This document shows, in pieces, positions 25,528-34,630 of a DNA stretch of 64,000 nucleotides (its first letter is position 1; the number at the start of each line of letters is the position of its first letter). Made by a program: the position numbers and the translations under genes. The stretch is from Thioclava sp. ES.031 (GTDB lineage: Bacteria; Pseudomonadota; Alphaproteobacteria; Rhodobacterales; Rhodobacteraceae): NCBI RefSeq assembly GCF_002563775.1, contig NZ_PDJO01000001.1:2854501-2918500 (forward strand). The letters are read 5' to 3'. Under the pieces are notes generated by a model. That model saw only the letters and a program-made list of their open reading frames with translations. It was not told where the DNA came from and ran no database searches.

Positions 25528-27888
25528 TCACGCGCCGTAGGGCACCCAGATGTTCTTCACCTGCGTCGCGCGGTCGAGGAACAGGCGCCCCTGCCCCGCA
25601 CGGGCTCCCCAGTCGCGTGCGTCGTCGGCTTCGACCCAGGTCTGCTTGAGGTTCCCGGCGCTTTGCGCCTCGACCATCTGGCAGCCCTCGGCATTGCCGA
25701 AATACCACATCGCATCGACGCCATCATGGGCGGCCAGCGTTTTCGCCAGCTCGTCGCGCGGGCCGGTGACGATGTTGACCACGCCCCCCGGCACGTCGGA
25801 GGTGTCGAGCACCTGATAGAGGTCGGTCGCGGCCAGCGGATGCGTCTGGCTCGGGACCAGAACGACCCGGTTGCCCATCGCAATCGCGGGCAGCACCAGC
25901 GAGATCGCCCCCAGAAGCGGTTGCGCGGTGGGAGCCACCAGCCCCATCACCCCGATCGGCTCGTTCATCGCGAGGGTCACGAATTCCGACTTCGTCGCGT
26001 GGACCGCGCCATCGAACTTGTCGGCCTGGGCGGCATACCAGAAGCAACGCTCCACCGCCGTCTCGACCTCGGCCTCAGCGGCTTTGCGCGAGGCGCCGAA
26101 GCTTTCCAGACGGGCCGCGAATTCCGCGCCGCGCGCCGAGAGGTTCTCGCCGATGTAATAGAGCACCTGCGCCCGGTTATGGCCCGTGGCCTTGCCCCAG
26201 CCCTTGGCCTTATGCGCCGCCTCGACCGCGTTGCGGATGTCCTTGCGGTTGCCGAGCCCTGCGAGCCCCACGACCGTCTTGCCGCCCTTCACCTGATAGC
26301 TGTAGCCGCTATCGGACCGCGCCTGCTTGCCGCCGACATAAAGCTTCGCGGTACGGTCGATCTCGCCGCCCTTGATCGTGTCGGCGGGGCCGGTCTCCAG
26401 CTCGGCGGGCGTCGTGCCCTTACCCTTGCCGGTGGCCGCCGCGGGGTTGCGCAGATAGGCACGCATGCCTTCGCGCCCGCCCTCACGGCCGAAGCCGCTC
26501 TCGCGATAGCCGCCGAAGCCCGCACCCGCGTCGAAGATGTTCGTGGAGTTGATCCAGACGATCCCGGCTTTCACCTGCCCCGCGATGTCGAGGCACAGGT
26601 TCACGTTCTCCGACCAGATGCTGGCCGCCAGTCCGTAGCGCGTGTTGTTGGCCAGCGCGACCGCGTCGGACGGCGTACGGAAGGTGGTGAGCGTGACGAC
26701 GGGGCCGAAGATTTCCTCGGTGGCCAGAACGCTTGCGGGTTCGACATCCGTCACCAGCGTCGGCGGGAAGAAGCAGCCCTGCGGGGCGGAGCCTTGGGTC
26801 AGCGTCGCGCCCTCGCTTGCGCCCTTCTCGACCAGATTCCGGATCCGCGCGAGCTGCGAGGGATGCACAATCGCGCCGATATCGGTGCTCTTGTCCATCG
26901 GATCGCCGGTGCGCAGCGTCTTCATCCGGGCGCGCAGCAGCGTCTCGAACCGCTCGGCCACTGCCTCGGCCACGAGGATGCGCGAGCCCGCGCAGCAGAC
27001 CTGCCCCTGATTGAACCAGATCGCATCCACCACGCCTTCGACGGCGGCATCCAGATCGGCATCCTCGAAGACGACGAAGGGGGATTTGCCGCCCAGTTCC
27101 AGCGTCAGCGCCTTGCCCGAGCCAGCCGTGCGCTCGCGCAGGATACGGCCCACATCGGTCGAGCCGGTGAAGGCCAGCTTGTCGATGCCCTCATGGCCGA
27201 CGATGGCAGCGCCGGTTTCGCCATCGCCGGTGACGATGTTGATCACGCCTTTCGGGATGCCGCATTCCTGTGCGATCTCGGCGAAGGCCAGCGCGGTCAG
27301 CGGCGTGTATTCAGCGGGCTTCAGCACGACCGTGTTACCCGCGGCCAGCGCCGGCGCGACTTTCCACGCCAGCATCAGGAGCGGGAAATTCCACGGGATG
27401 ATCTGCCCGCAGACGCCCTGCGCATTGTGACCCGGGAGTTCGTCGTCGAGGATCTCCGCCCAGCCCGCATGGTGATAGAAATGGCGCGCGACCAGCGGGA
27501 TGTCGATGTCGCGGCTCTCGCGGATCGGCTTGCCACTGTCGAGCGTCTCCAGCACCGCCAGAAGGCGCGAGTGCTGCTGGATGTGGCGGGCCAGCGCATA
27601 GAGGTGCTTCGCGCGCTGATGGCCCGACAGCTTCGCCCAACCGCTTTGCGCCTTGCGCGCGGCGGTGACGGCGGCATCCACGTCCGACGCCGAACCTTGC
27701 GTGACGCGCGCCAGCACCGTGTCGCTTGCCGGATCGCGAACCTCGAACAGATCGCCCGGCTTGGTCATCGCGCCGTCGATGAAATGGCCGAAGCCGCCCT
27801 CATGCTTGGCGAGCCATTTGCGCGCCTGGCTATCGTCTTCGGGGGCCACGCCATACTCCATGGTTTCGAGGATGTTCTGAATGCTCAT
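25528..27888 (-). CDS. ALDH16 family aldehyde dehydrogenase
   Basis: 786 aa, much longer than ordinary aldehyde dehydrogenases. Residues 1 to about 500 form a complete catalytic unit with E264 (LTLELGG) and the nucleophile C298 (FNQGQVCCAG). About 520-786 is a second, truncated ALDH-like domain without a catalytic Cys. This is the architecture of the ALDH16 family, whose bacterial members keep the active Cys. It follows deoC after 11 bases with a GAGGAG ribosome site, so its likely substrate is the acetaldehyde made by DeoC, giving acetate. That assignment is inferred from context. Last gene of the deoxyribose cluster. Confidence 0.9.
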   Translation of the reverse strand: MSIQNILETMEYGVAPEDDSQARKWLAKHEGGFGHFIDGAMTKPGDLFEVRDPASDTVLARVTQGSASDVDAAVTAARKAQSGWAKLSGHQRAKHLYALARHIQQHSRLLAVLETLDSGKPIRESRDIDIPLVARHFYHHAGWAEILDDELPGHNAQGVCGQIIPWNFPLLMLAWKVAPALAAGNTVVLKPAEYTPLTALAFAEIAQECGIPKGVINIVTGDGETGAAIVGHEGIDKLAFTGSTDVGRILRERTAGSGKALTLELGGKSPFVVFEDADLDAAVEGVVDAIWFNQGQVCCAGSRILVAEAVAERFETLLRARMKTLRTGDPMDKSTDIGAIVHPSQLARIRNLVEKGASEGATLTQGSAPQGCFFPPTLVTDVEPASVLATEEIFGPVVTLTTFRTPSDAVALANNTRYGLAASIWSENVNLCLDIAGQVKAGIVWINSTNIFDAGAGFGGYRESGFGREGGREGMRAYLRNPAAATGKGKGTTPAELETGPADTIKGGEIDRTAKLYVGGKQARSDSGYSYQVKGGKTVVGLAGLGNRKDIRNAVEAAHKAKGWGKATGHNRAQVLYYIGENLSARGAEFAARLESFGASRKAAEAEVETAVERCFWYAAQADKFDGAVHATKSEFVTLAMNEPIGVMGLVAPTAQPLLGAISLVLPAIAMGNRVVLVPSQTHPLAATDLYQVLDTSDVPGGVVNIVTGPRDELAKTLAAHDGVDAMWYFGNAEGCQMVEAQSAGNLKQTWVEADDARDWGARAGQGRLFLDRATQVKNIWVPYGA

Positions 27889-27899
27889 TTTGTCTCTCC

Positions 27900-28919
27900 T
27901 CAGGCCAGCGCGTGACGGCTGCTATCGGCGTAACGGCCGGTGACGTAATGCTCCAGCTGGCGCTCGATATCGCCCAGCATCGAGCTTGCGCCGAAGCGGA
28001 ACAGGTCGGGGTTGAGCCAGTCGCGGCCCAGCTCTTCTTTCATCAGGATCTGCCAGGCCAGCGCCTCTTTCGCCTGCTTCATCCCGCCAGCGGGTTTGAA
28101 GCCGATGCGGTGGCCGGTTGCCATCCCGTAATCGCGCAACGCGCGCAGCATGGTCAGGCTGACGGGCAGCGTCGCGTTGACGCTTTCCTTGCCGGTCGAG
28201 GTCTTGATGAAATCGGCCCCCGCCTGCATCGCGACCATCGAGGCGGAATAGACGTTGTTGAGCGTCTCCAGCTCACCAGTCGCCAGAATCGCCTTCATAT
28301 GCGCGTCGCCGCAGGCCTCGCGCATCGCGGCGATCTCGTCATGCAGGCCCTGCCAGTTCCGGGTCAGCGCCAGTTCGCGGTTGATCACGATGTCGATCTC
28401 GGCCGCGCCCTGCGCCACCGCCCAGCGGATTTCCTCGAGCCGCAGATGCAGCGGCATCAGACCCGCCGGGAAGCCCGTCGCGACCGAGGCCACGGGGATA
28501 TTTGACCCTTCCAGCGCTTTGACCGCGTGCGGCACCATCGTCGGGTAGACGCAGACCGCGCCCACGGTCAGCTCGCCCGCGCTCAGGTCCAGCCCCGCCT
28601 CGATATGCGAAGCCAAGGGCTTGCGCGCCTTCGCGCAAAGCCGCTTCACCCGGCCCTCGGTATCGTCGCCCGCAAGCGTCGTCAGATCGACGCAGCGCAC
28701 CGCGTTGACCAGCCACGCCGCCTGATGCGCCTTCTTCACGCTGCGCCGGGTGGTGAGCGTCGCGCAGCGGCGCTCGGCGGCGGCGCGGTTGACCCGGTGG
28801 GCCTCGAACATGCCCACATCGAGCGCCATGCCGGGGTTGCGCACATGCTCCCCTGCGGCAGCGGCAGTGGGCACCAAAGCCCCTTCCGCGCGCGTCTCGG
28901 TTTTCATTTCGGTCTTCAT
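27900..28919 (-). CDS. deoC: Deoxyribose-phosphate aldolase
   Basis: 339 aa class I aldolase that splits 2-deoxyribose 5-phosphate into glyceraldehyde 3-phosphate and acetaldehyde. The Schiff-base lysine lies in FIKTSTGKESVNAT. A second lysine region is IGFKPAGGMKQAKEAL. It carries an N-terminal extension of about 70 residues relative to the short E. coli type. AGGAG lies 8 bases before the ATG at 28919. It is between deoK and the ALDH16 gene, matching the order of the pathway. Confidence 0.95.
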   Translation of the reverse strand: MKTEMKTETRAEGALVPTAAAAGEHVRNPGMALDVGMFEAHRVNRAAAERRCATLTTRRSVKKAHQAAWLVNAVRCVDLTTLAGDDTEGRVKRLCAKARKPLASHIEAGLDLSAGELTVGAVCVYPTMVPHAVKALEGSNIPVASVATGFPAGLMPLHLRLEEIRWAVAQGAAEIDIVINRELALTRNWQGLHDEIAAMREACGDAHMKAILATGELETLNNVYSASMVAMQAGADFIKTSTGKESVNATLPVSLTMLRALRDYGMATGHRIGFKPAGGMKQAKEALAWQILMKEELGRDWLNPDLFRFGASSMLGDIERQLEHYVTGRYADSSRHALA

Positions 28920-29011
28920 TGCGTGTCTCCTAAATCGGGACTCGTCACAGCCTCGCCGCCACGTCCGGAGTAATTCCCGGGCGTGCGCGATCGGGACAAG
29001 ATCAGCATAAG

Positions 29012-29944
29012 TCAGCCGAGCCCATGCTCGGAAAGAAAGTCGTCGAATTCGGCGGGCGTCGCGTAGCTTGTTTGCGTGCCGCGACGGGTGATCGACAATG
29101 CGGCATAGCGCGCGGCGCGGGTCAGCGCCGCGGTGGGCTCCATCCCTTGACCGAGGAAATGCGCGAAGCTGCCGATGAAAGCGTCGCCCGCGCCGGTGGT
29201 ATCGACCGGGCTGACGGAAACTGGGGCGATCTCTTCGACGGTGTCAGCGGTGATCCGGCGTGCGCCGCGCCCGCCGAGCGTCACGACGACGTTGTGGATG
29301 CCGCGTTCGATCAGGCTGCGCGCGGCGGCGATCACCTCGTCATCGGTGCCGGTGGGCAGACCCGAGAGCATCGCCAGCTCGCTCTCGTTCGGGCAGAACC
29401 AGTCGAGCCCGTCGAGCCGCGCGATATCCAGATCGGGATGCGCAGGCGCGGGGTTGAGGATCGTCGTCACCCCCTCGCGCGCCCCGAAGGCCACGGTGTG
29501 ATAGACGGTTTCCAGATCGACCTCGAGCTGCATCAGGATCGCGGAGGCCGCGCGCAACGTCTCGGCCGCCGCATCGACATCCGAAGGGGCCAGCGCCGCA
29601 TTGGCCCCTTTCACGATCAGGATCGCGTTCTCGCCATCGCGCTCGACGAAGATCGGCGCCACGCCCGAGGCCGAGCCTGCGACAGTGCGCACATGGGTCG
29701 TGTCGATCCCGTTGGTTTCCAGATTGGCGCGGACCTGCGGGCCGAATCCGTCATCGCCCACGCAGGTGACCATCGCGACATCCGAGCCCAGACGCGCGGC
29801 GGCAACCGCCTGGTTCGCGCCCTTGCCCCCGAACCCCATCGCGAAATCGGGGGCCTCCAAGGTTTCGCCGCGTCCCGGCATCCGGTCGATATAGGTCACC
29901 AGATCCATCATGTTCGAGCCGACGACGGCTATCTTCTCAGGCAT
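29012..29944 (-). CDS. deoK: Deoxyribokinase (PfkB/ribokinase family)
   Basis: 310 aa sugar kinase. PfkB motifs are MGFGGKGANQAVAAARLG near the N-terminus and DTTGAGDAFIGSFAHFLG near the C-terminus, with the catalytic Asp in the latter. The N-terminus (KIAVVGSNMMDLVTYIDRMP) and the QLEVDLETVYHTVAFG stretch resemble the Salmonella deoxyribokinase more than generic ribokinase, as I recall that sequence. It would phosphorylate imported 2-deoxyribose at C5 to feed DeoC. It overlaps the DUF4432 gene by 8 bases. Confidence 0.85.
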   Translation of the reverse strand: MPEKIAVVGSNMMDLVTYIDRMPGRGETLEAPDFAMGFGGKGANQAVAAARLGSDVAMVTCVGDDGFGPQVRANLETNGIDTTHVRTVAGSASGVAPIFVERDGENAILIVKGANAALAPSDVDAAAETLRAASAILMQLEVDLETVYHTVAFGAREGVTTILNPAPAHPDLDIARLDGLDWFCPNESELAMLSGLPTGTDDEVIAAARSLIERGIHNVVVTLGGRGARRITADTVEEIAPVSVSPVDTTGAGDAFIGSFAHFLGQGMEPTAALTRAARYAALSITRRGTQTSYATPAEFDDFLSEHGLG

Positions 29945-31031
29945 TCTCTTTCTCCGTCAGGTCGGAAATCGTCTTGGCGAGCGCGGTGGTCTCGGCCTTG
30001 TCAGTATAGCCGAAGCGGGTCGCGAAATGCGCGGTCTCTCCGGCTGCGAGGCTGCGGACATGGCCCTTCGCCTTCTCCGCCGTGTAGCCCTCGGGCTCGC
30101 AGGTGGACGGCAGCGCGAAGGCCGCGACCGAGGCGTCCTCGCCGTTGAGGATCCAGCGCGCGAGGTGGTCGAATTGATCGGGCCGCCAGCTCATCGCGAA
30201 GCCGTCGCCCGCGGGCCGCTCAAGCAGCGCATGACTTTCGCCCGATGCATCGGCAGCCGGGCGCTCGATATAGAGAACCTGCTCGGGGTTCCATTTCTCG
30301 GGCGCGTCGAGGGTCGCGCTGTCTTCGGGCGCCTCGGCCAGCCGTTCGATGAAATCGGTATAGGCCTGCGTCGGCTGCACATGGGCGGGCACGTCGCGGC
30401 GGACGCGCGTGCGCTCCGGTGTGAAAGGGGCTGCCTGATGGATGCGCCCGTCTTCGACGAAGGCAAAGTTCACATGGCACATATACATCAGGTCCATCGG
30501 CAGGGCGGAGCGGTTCTCGACCGTCATCGCCATCTCGATCAGCGTGTTTTCCCGCACCGTGATCGAGGGCATCGCCCGGTAATGCGGCCCGAAGCCGCGG
30601 ATGTAATCGACGTGACCGCCAAGGCGCACGAACGCGCCCTGCCCGTCTTCGCCGATCTCCAGATGGGCCGCGTCCATCGTGGCGCAGGCCATCTCGCCAT
30701 GCAGCGGATGGTCGTCCTGCGGACCGGGGCAGCCGTTGCGCAGCAAACCGCTGTGATAGGCGAGACAACCATAGGTCTCGACGATCACCTGCGCCGGGCG
30801 CGGCTCGGGAAAGGCGCTGTCCATCGTCAGGCGCACGCCGTCGAACACCGCATCCCAGAGCATCTGGCCCATGTAGGGCAGCATCTCGACCCGGCCGCGC
30901 GGGGTGTCCACGCCGATCATCTCGATGCCAAGCGCGGTGCGCCAGCCGGTGACGGTGAAACCGTCGGTCTTGGCGAGCACGCTCGGGGCCGGCCCGAACC
31001 GCTCACGCGGAAGAGGAATGATCACGCTCAT
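29937..31031 (-). CDS. DUF4432 / aldose 1-epimerase-like protein, putative deoxyribose mutarotase
   Basis: 364 aa with the galactose-mutarotase beta-sandwich character of DUF4432 (GWRTALGIEMIGVDTPRGRVEMLPYMGQMLW, then AYHSGLLRNGCPGPQDDHPLHGE with conserved His residues, then a late GPHYRAMPSI). These proteins bind or interconvert sugar anomers. Deoxyribose operons of enterobacteria include a mutarotase-like gene, so a 2-deoxyribose mutarotase role is a reasonable guess. It lies directly between the permease gene (1 base gap) and deoK. Confidence 0.75.
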   Translation of the reverse strand: MSVIIPLPRERFGPAPSVLAKTDGFTVTGWRTALGIEMIGVDTPRGRVEMLPYMGQMLWDAVFDGVRLTMDSAFPEPRPAQVIVETYGCLAYHSGLLRNGCPGPQDDHPLHGEMACATMDAAHLEIGEDGQGAFVRLGGHVDYIRGFGPHYRAMPSITVRENTLIEMAMTVENRSALPMDLMYMCHVNFAFVEDGRIHQAAPFTPERTRVRRDVPAHVQPTQAYTDFIERLAEAPEDSATLDAPEKWNPEQVLYIERPAADASGESHALLERPAGDGFAMSWRPDQFDHLARWILNGEDASVAAFALPSTCEPEGYTAEKAKGHVRSLAAGETAHFATRFGYTDKAETTALAKTISDLTEKENA

Positions 31032-31032
31032 C

Positions 31033-32055
31033 TTACGCTCCTTTCCGGCGACGCCACGAGTTGAGGGCGATGACCCCGATCAGGAAGGCGCCCCAGACGA
31101 AATCGATCAGGTGGTTCGAGACCCGCATCATCTGGAAGCCCGAGGACAACAGCGTCAGCGAGATCAGTGCAAGGGCCACGCCCAGCACATTGCCGCGACC
31201 GCCTGCCGGGTTGGTCCCGCCCAGCACCGCGATCAGCACCGCCTGCAGCAGGTAGGACGCGCCGTAATCCGACTTCGCCGCATTGGTCCGCGCCGACAGC
31301 AGGATCCCAGCCATCGCGGCCAGCATCCCCGTCAGCATGTAGGAATAGAGGATCATCTGGCCGCGCTTCACGCCCGCATAGACCGCAGCTTTCGGGTTCG
31401 TCCCGATCAGCTTCAGCCGCAGCCCGAAGGAGGTCCGCGCGAGCAGCAACGACAGCGCGATGCAGACCAGCACGAAGATCACCAGCGGCACCGGGATGCC
31501 CAGCAGCTTGCCGTTGCCGATCGCGTTCCAGCCCGGCGGGAAGCCGACAATCGCAGGCCCGCCCGTCAGCACGAGGCACATCCCGATGAACACCTGACCG
31601 GTGCCCAGCGTCGCAAGGATCGGCGTGATCTTCAGCACCGAAATCAGGAAGCCGTTCAGCAGCCCTGCCAGCAGCCCCACGATCAGGGCCGCGCTCACGC
31701 CCAGCGTCACCGGGCCAAGGCCCAATGCGCCCGAGCCGCCATCGCCCGCCATCGCGCCGAAAAGGGTTCCGGCCGTGATGCCCGCGAGGTTCGCGACGCC
31801 TACGATGGACAGGTCGATCCCCCCGGTCAGCATCGCGATCATCATCGCGATCGACAGGATCCCGAGCTCCGGCATGAAGAAGGCCATCGACTCGAAGTTG
31901 TAAGACGACAGGAACATCGAAGGCCGCAGCGCCGTCATCGCGATCAGCACCAGCACACAGGTCACGGCCAGCATCACGTTGGTCTGGGAGGCTTCGCCCT
32001 TGAACCAGCTACGCGGTCCGGAGGCGGGGTTGGTCTTGGTCTCGCTCATCATCAT
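31033..32055 (-). CDS. Sugar ABC transporter permease (RbsC-like)
   Basis: 340 aa, about ten membrane helices, with the BPD_transp_2 pattern of ribose-type permeases: GGIDLSIVGVANLAGITAG near residues 80-100 and VLGGTNPAGGRGNVLGVALALISLTLL near the C-terminus. It forms the import channel with the next permease, so the transporter uses two different permease subunits, as in rhamnose and AI-2 systems. Probable substrate is 2-deoxyribose, inferred from the operon. Confidence 0.88.
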   Translation of the reverse strand: MMMSETKTNPASGPRSWFKGEASQTNVMLAVTCVLVLIAMTALRPSMFLSSYNFESMAFFMPELGILSIAMMIAMLTGGIDLSIVGVANLAGITAGTLFGAMAGDGGSGALGLGPVTLGVSAALIVGLLAGLLNGFLISVLKITPILATLGTGQVFIGMCLVLTGGPAIVGFPPGWNAIGNGKLLGIPVPLVIFVLVCIALSLLLARTSFGLRLKLIGTNPKAAVYAGVKRGQMILYSYMLTGMLAAMAGILLSARTNAAKSDYGASYLLQAVLIAVLGGTNPAGGRGNVLGVALALISLTLLSSGFQMMRVSNHLIDFVWGAFLIGVIALNSWRRRKGA

Positions 32056-32065
32056 CTCCCCTGCC

Positions 32066-33043
32066 TCACACCAAAGCCCGGCGGTCGCGCAGCGCCGTCA
32101 CGGTCACAGCCGCAACCAGCATCGCGCCCACGACGACCCGCTGCCATGTCGTATCGATCCCCATCAGGATCAGCGAATTCTGGATCATCACGAGGATGAA
32201 CACGCCCAGCACCGTGCCAAGCACCGTGCCGCGCCCGCCGAAGATCGACGCCCCGCCCAGCACGACCGCCGCGATCACGTCGAGCTCGAGCCCCACGAAG
32301 TCGCGCGGATTGGCGAGCCAGATCATCGAGCTGTGCAACAGCCCCGCAAAGCCCGCCAGCGCGCCCGCCGTGACATAGACGAAGATCATCGTGCGGCCGG
32401 TCGAAAAGCCTACACGTTTCGCCGCTTCCGGATCCGCGCCATAGGCATAGACCGAGCGTCCGATCATCGTGTGCTTCAGCACCAGATGCAGCGCGACGGC
32501 GAGGCCGAGATAGATCACGATCATCGCGGTCAGCCCGTAGGTCGAGCCATTCGCGCGCTCGAGCACGAACAGGTCGGTCTTGCCGAAATTCACCAGCGCT
32601 TCGGGCATCTTGTTGATGTTCACGTTCGAGGTGCCGACAAAGCCCAGCACCAGCCCGCGCACGACCGAGGCCGTGCCGAGCGTCACGATCAGCGGGATCA
32701 TCTTGAACTTGTGGATGATGCCCGCGTTCATCAGGCCCAGAAGCCCGCCGATTATGATCGCCGAGGCGAAGGGCAGCACCAGCCCGTTATAATCGAGCGC
32801 CACCATCGAGCGGACCACGAGATACATCCCCGCGACCGCGAAAGCGGTGAACGACACGTCGATCCCGCCCGAGATCATCACCAGCAGCACGCCAAGCGCC
32901 ATGATACCGATCACGACGTTTTCCTTGAGCAGGCTGAACAGGTTGGACATTTGCCAGAAGGCCGGGTTCACCAACCCGATGAAGATCATCGCGACCGCAA
33001 GGATCGCCAGAATGATCGCGTCGGAGCTGCGCAGGAATCTCAT
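32066..33043 (-). CDS. Sugar ABC transporter permease (RbsC-like), second subunit
   Basis: 325 aa with about nine to ten helices and the same family marks: [20 protein letters not shown] near the N-terminus and [29 protein letters not shown] near the C-terminus. It is a diverged relative of the neighbouring permease. Its start overlaps the stop of the ATPase gene by 4 bases (ATGA), showing coupled translation. Confidence 0.88.
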   Translation of the reverse strand: MRFLRSSDAIILAILAVAMIFIGLVNPAFWQMSNLFSLLKENVVIGIMALGVLLVMISGGIDVSFTAFAVAGMYLVVRSMVALDYNGLVLPFASAIIIGGLLGLMNAGIIHKFKMIPLIVTLGTASVVRGLVLGFVGTSNVNINKMPEALVNFGKTDLFVLERANGSTYGLTAMIVIYLGLAVALHLVLKHTMIGRSVYAYGADPEAAKRVGFSTGRTMIFVYVTAGALAGFAGLLHSSMIWLANPRDFVGLELDVIAAVVLGGASIFGGRGTVLGTVLGVFILVMIQNSLILMGIDTTWQRVVVGAMLVAAVTVTALRDRRALV

Positions 33044-34554
33044 GCGGGCTCTCCTTGTTTCTCATTGGACAGCGCCGCGTCGAGCGCCTCTTCGGTCAGC
33101 GCGTCGCCCGCGAGTTCTCCGGTGATGCGGCCCTCGGTCATGCACAGCACGCGATTGCAGTTCGCAGCCAGCTCCGGCAGGTCGTCCGAGATCATCAGCA
33201 CCGCCAGATCGTTATTGCGGGTCAGGTCCTGAATGATGCCGTGGATCTGCTCTTTCGAGCCGACATCGACGCCCACGGTCGGGCCGTTCAGAATCAGCAC
33301 GCGCGCATCGGTCATCAGCCAGCGGCCGATCATGACGCGCTGCGCGTTCCCGCCCGAGAGCGTGCCCACCGGCACGTCGATCCCCGGCGCGGAAATCGCC
33401 ATCTCGCCGAACATCTTGTGGGTCTCCTCCCCCGCCTTCTCGGCATCGAGCCACAGATGCGGCGCGAAGCGGCTCAGCGAGGAGACGATGGCGTTGTCGC
33501 GGATCGAGCGGGTCAGGAACAGCCCCTCCGACAGGCGATCCTCGGGCACATAGGCGATGCCCGCCGCGATCGCTTCGGGGACGTTCTTCGGCATCACGGG
33601 TTTGCCGTCGACCCGCATCTCGCCACTCATGTCGCTGCGCAGACCGAAGATCGCCTGCGCGATGGCCTTGCGGCCTGCGCCGATCAGGCCGGACATGCCG
33701 ACGATCTCGCCCGGCATCAGCGTCAGGTTGATGCCCTGCGCCTTGTCACCGACGGTCACGTTGCGCAGCTCCAGCCGCGGTTCGCGCCCGCTGACATCGG
33801 GGGCTATGAAATGCCCCTGATGCAAATCGCGCCCGGTCATCGCCCGGGTGATCGAGCGTTCGTCGTAATCCGAGATCGGGCCCTCGGTGACCTTCTTGCC
33901 ATTGCGGAAGACGGTAAGACGTTCGGAGATTTCCAGCATCTCGCGCATCTTGTGGCTGACGAAGAGCGTGGCGATGCCGTCGGCCTGCAAATCCCGCACG
34001 ATGCGGAAGAGGCGTTCGACTTCGCGCCCCGTGAGCGTCGTCGTGGGTTCGTCCATGATGATCAGCCGCGCATCGGCGAGCATCGCGCGGGCAATCGCCA
34101 CGATCTGGCGGCCTGCGGCGGGCAGTGTCTCGACGGTCGCATCGAGATCGAGCGTCACATCGAGCCGCGCCAGCACGTCGCGCGCCATCTTGCGCGCCCG
34201 GCGCCAGTCGATCCGGGTCTTGCCTTCGCGCAGGAAGGTGTTGAGCGCGAGGTTTTCGACGACCGTCAGCGTCGGGAACAGCGAGAAATCTTGGTAGATG
34301 ACCTGCACGCCATGGGCGATCGAGGTCGCGGGGTCGAGCTTGCCGACCGGCTTGCCGTCGATCAGGATCTCGCCCTCGTCGGGCTGATAGACGCCCGAGA
34401 CGATTTTGATCAGGGTGGATTTGCCCGAACCGTTTTCGCCGGCGAGGCAGTGGATGCGGGCGGCGTCGAGCGTCAGCGACACGTCATCGAGCGCGCGCAC
34501 GCCGCCGAAGCGCTTCGAGATGTTGCGCAGCTCGATCAGGGGAGCGGTGGCCAT
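33040..34554 (-). CDS. Sugar ABC transporter ATP-binding protein (RbsA-like)
   Basis: 504 aa with two fused ABC domains. The first has Walker [10 protein letters not shown] and Walker [12 protein letters not shown]. The second has a degenerate P-loop ([16 protein letters not shown]) and signature [16 protein letters not shown] degenerate second Walker A is normal for RbsA/MglA-type proteins. It powers the two-permease importer. An 11-bp intercistronic hairpin separates it from the binding-protein gene. Confidence 0.92.
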   Translation of the reverse strand: MATAPLIELRNISKRFGGVRALDDVSLTLDAARIHCLAGENGSGKSTLIKIVSGVYQPDEGEILIDGKPVGKLDPATSIAHGVQVIYQDFSLFPTLTVVENLALNTFLREGKTRIDWRRARKMARDVLARLDVTLDLDATVETLPAAGRQIVAIARAMLADARLIIMDEPTTTLTGREVERLFRIVRDLQADGIATLFVSHKMREMLEISERLTVFRNGKKVTEGPISDYDERSITRAMTGRDLHQGHFIAPDVSGREPRLELRNVTVGDKAQGINLTLMPGEIVGMSGLIGAGRKAIAQAIFGLRSDMSGEMRVDGKPVMPKNVPEAIAAGIAYVPEDRLSEGLFLTRSIRDNAIVSSLSRFAPHLWLDAEKAGEETHKMFGEMAISAPGIDVPVGTLSGGNAQRVMIGRWLMTDARVLILNGPTVGVDVGSKEQIHGIIQDLTRNNDLAVLMISDDLPELAANCNRVLCMTEGRITGELAGDALTEEALDAALSNEKQGEPA

Positions 34555-34582
34555 GGGGGTCTCCTCGCAGGCAGGTCGGCAA

Positions 34583-34610
34583 CGGGTGGCGCGACTGCGC
34601 GCGCCACCCG
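34583..34610 (-). other. Intercistronic hairpin after the sugar-binding protein gene
   Basis: CGGGTGGCGCG (34583-34593) and CGCGCCACCCG (34600-34610) form a perfect 11-bp stem with a 6-base loop between the binding-protein stop and the ATPase start. No U-tract follows. Hairpins in this position often partly terminate or stabilise the upstream message, so that more binding protein than membrane complex is made. Confidence 0.7.
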
Positions 34611-34630
34611 AGCTTGAGAACCGTCAGGGA

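Noticed and set aside
25663..27915. 750-aa plus-strand ORF opposite the ALDH16 gene
   Set aside because: Antisense shadow; no motifs, extreme Arg/Gln content, no ribosome site.
28339..28716. Gly/Arg-rich ORFs in other frames of deoC and deoK
   Set aside because: Frame shadows; the real genes have family motifs and ribosome sites.
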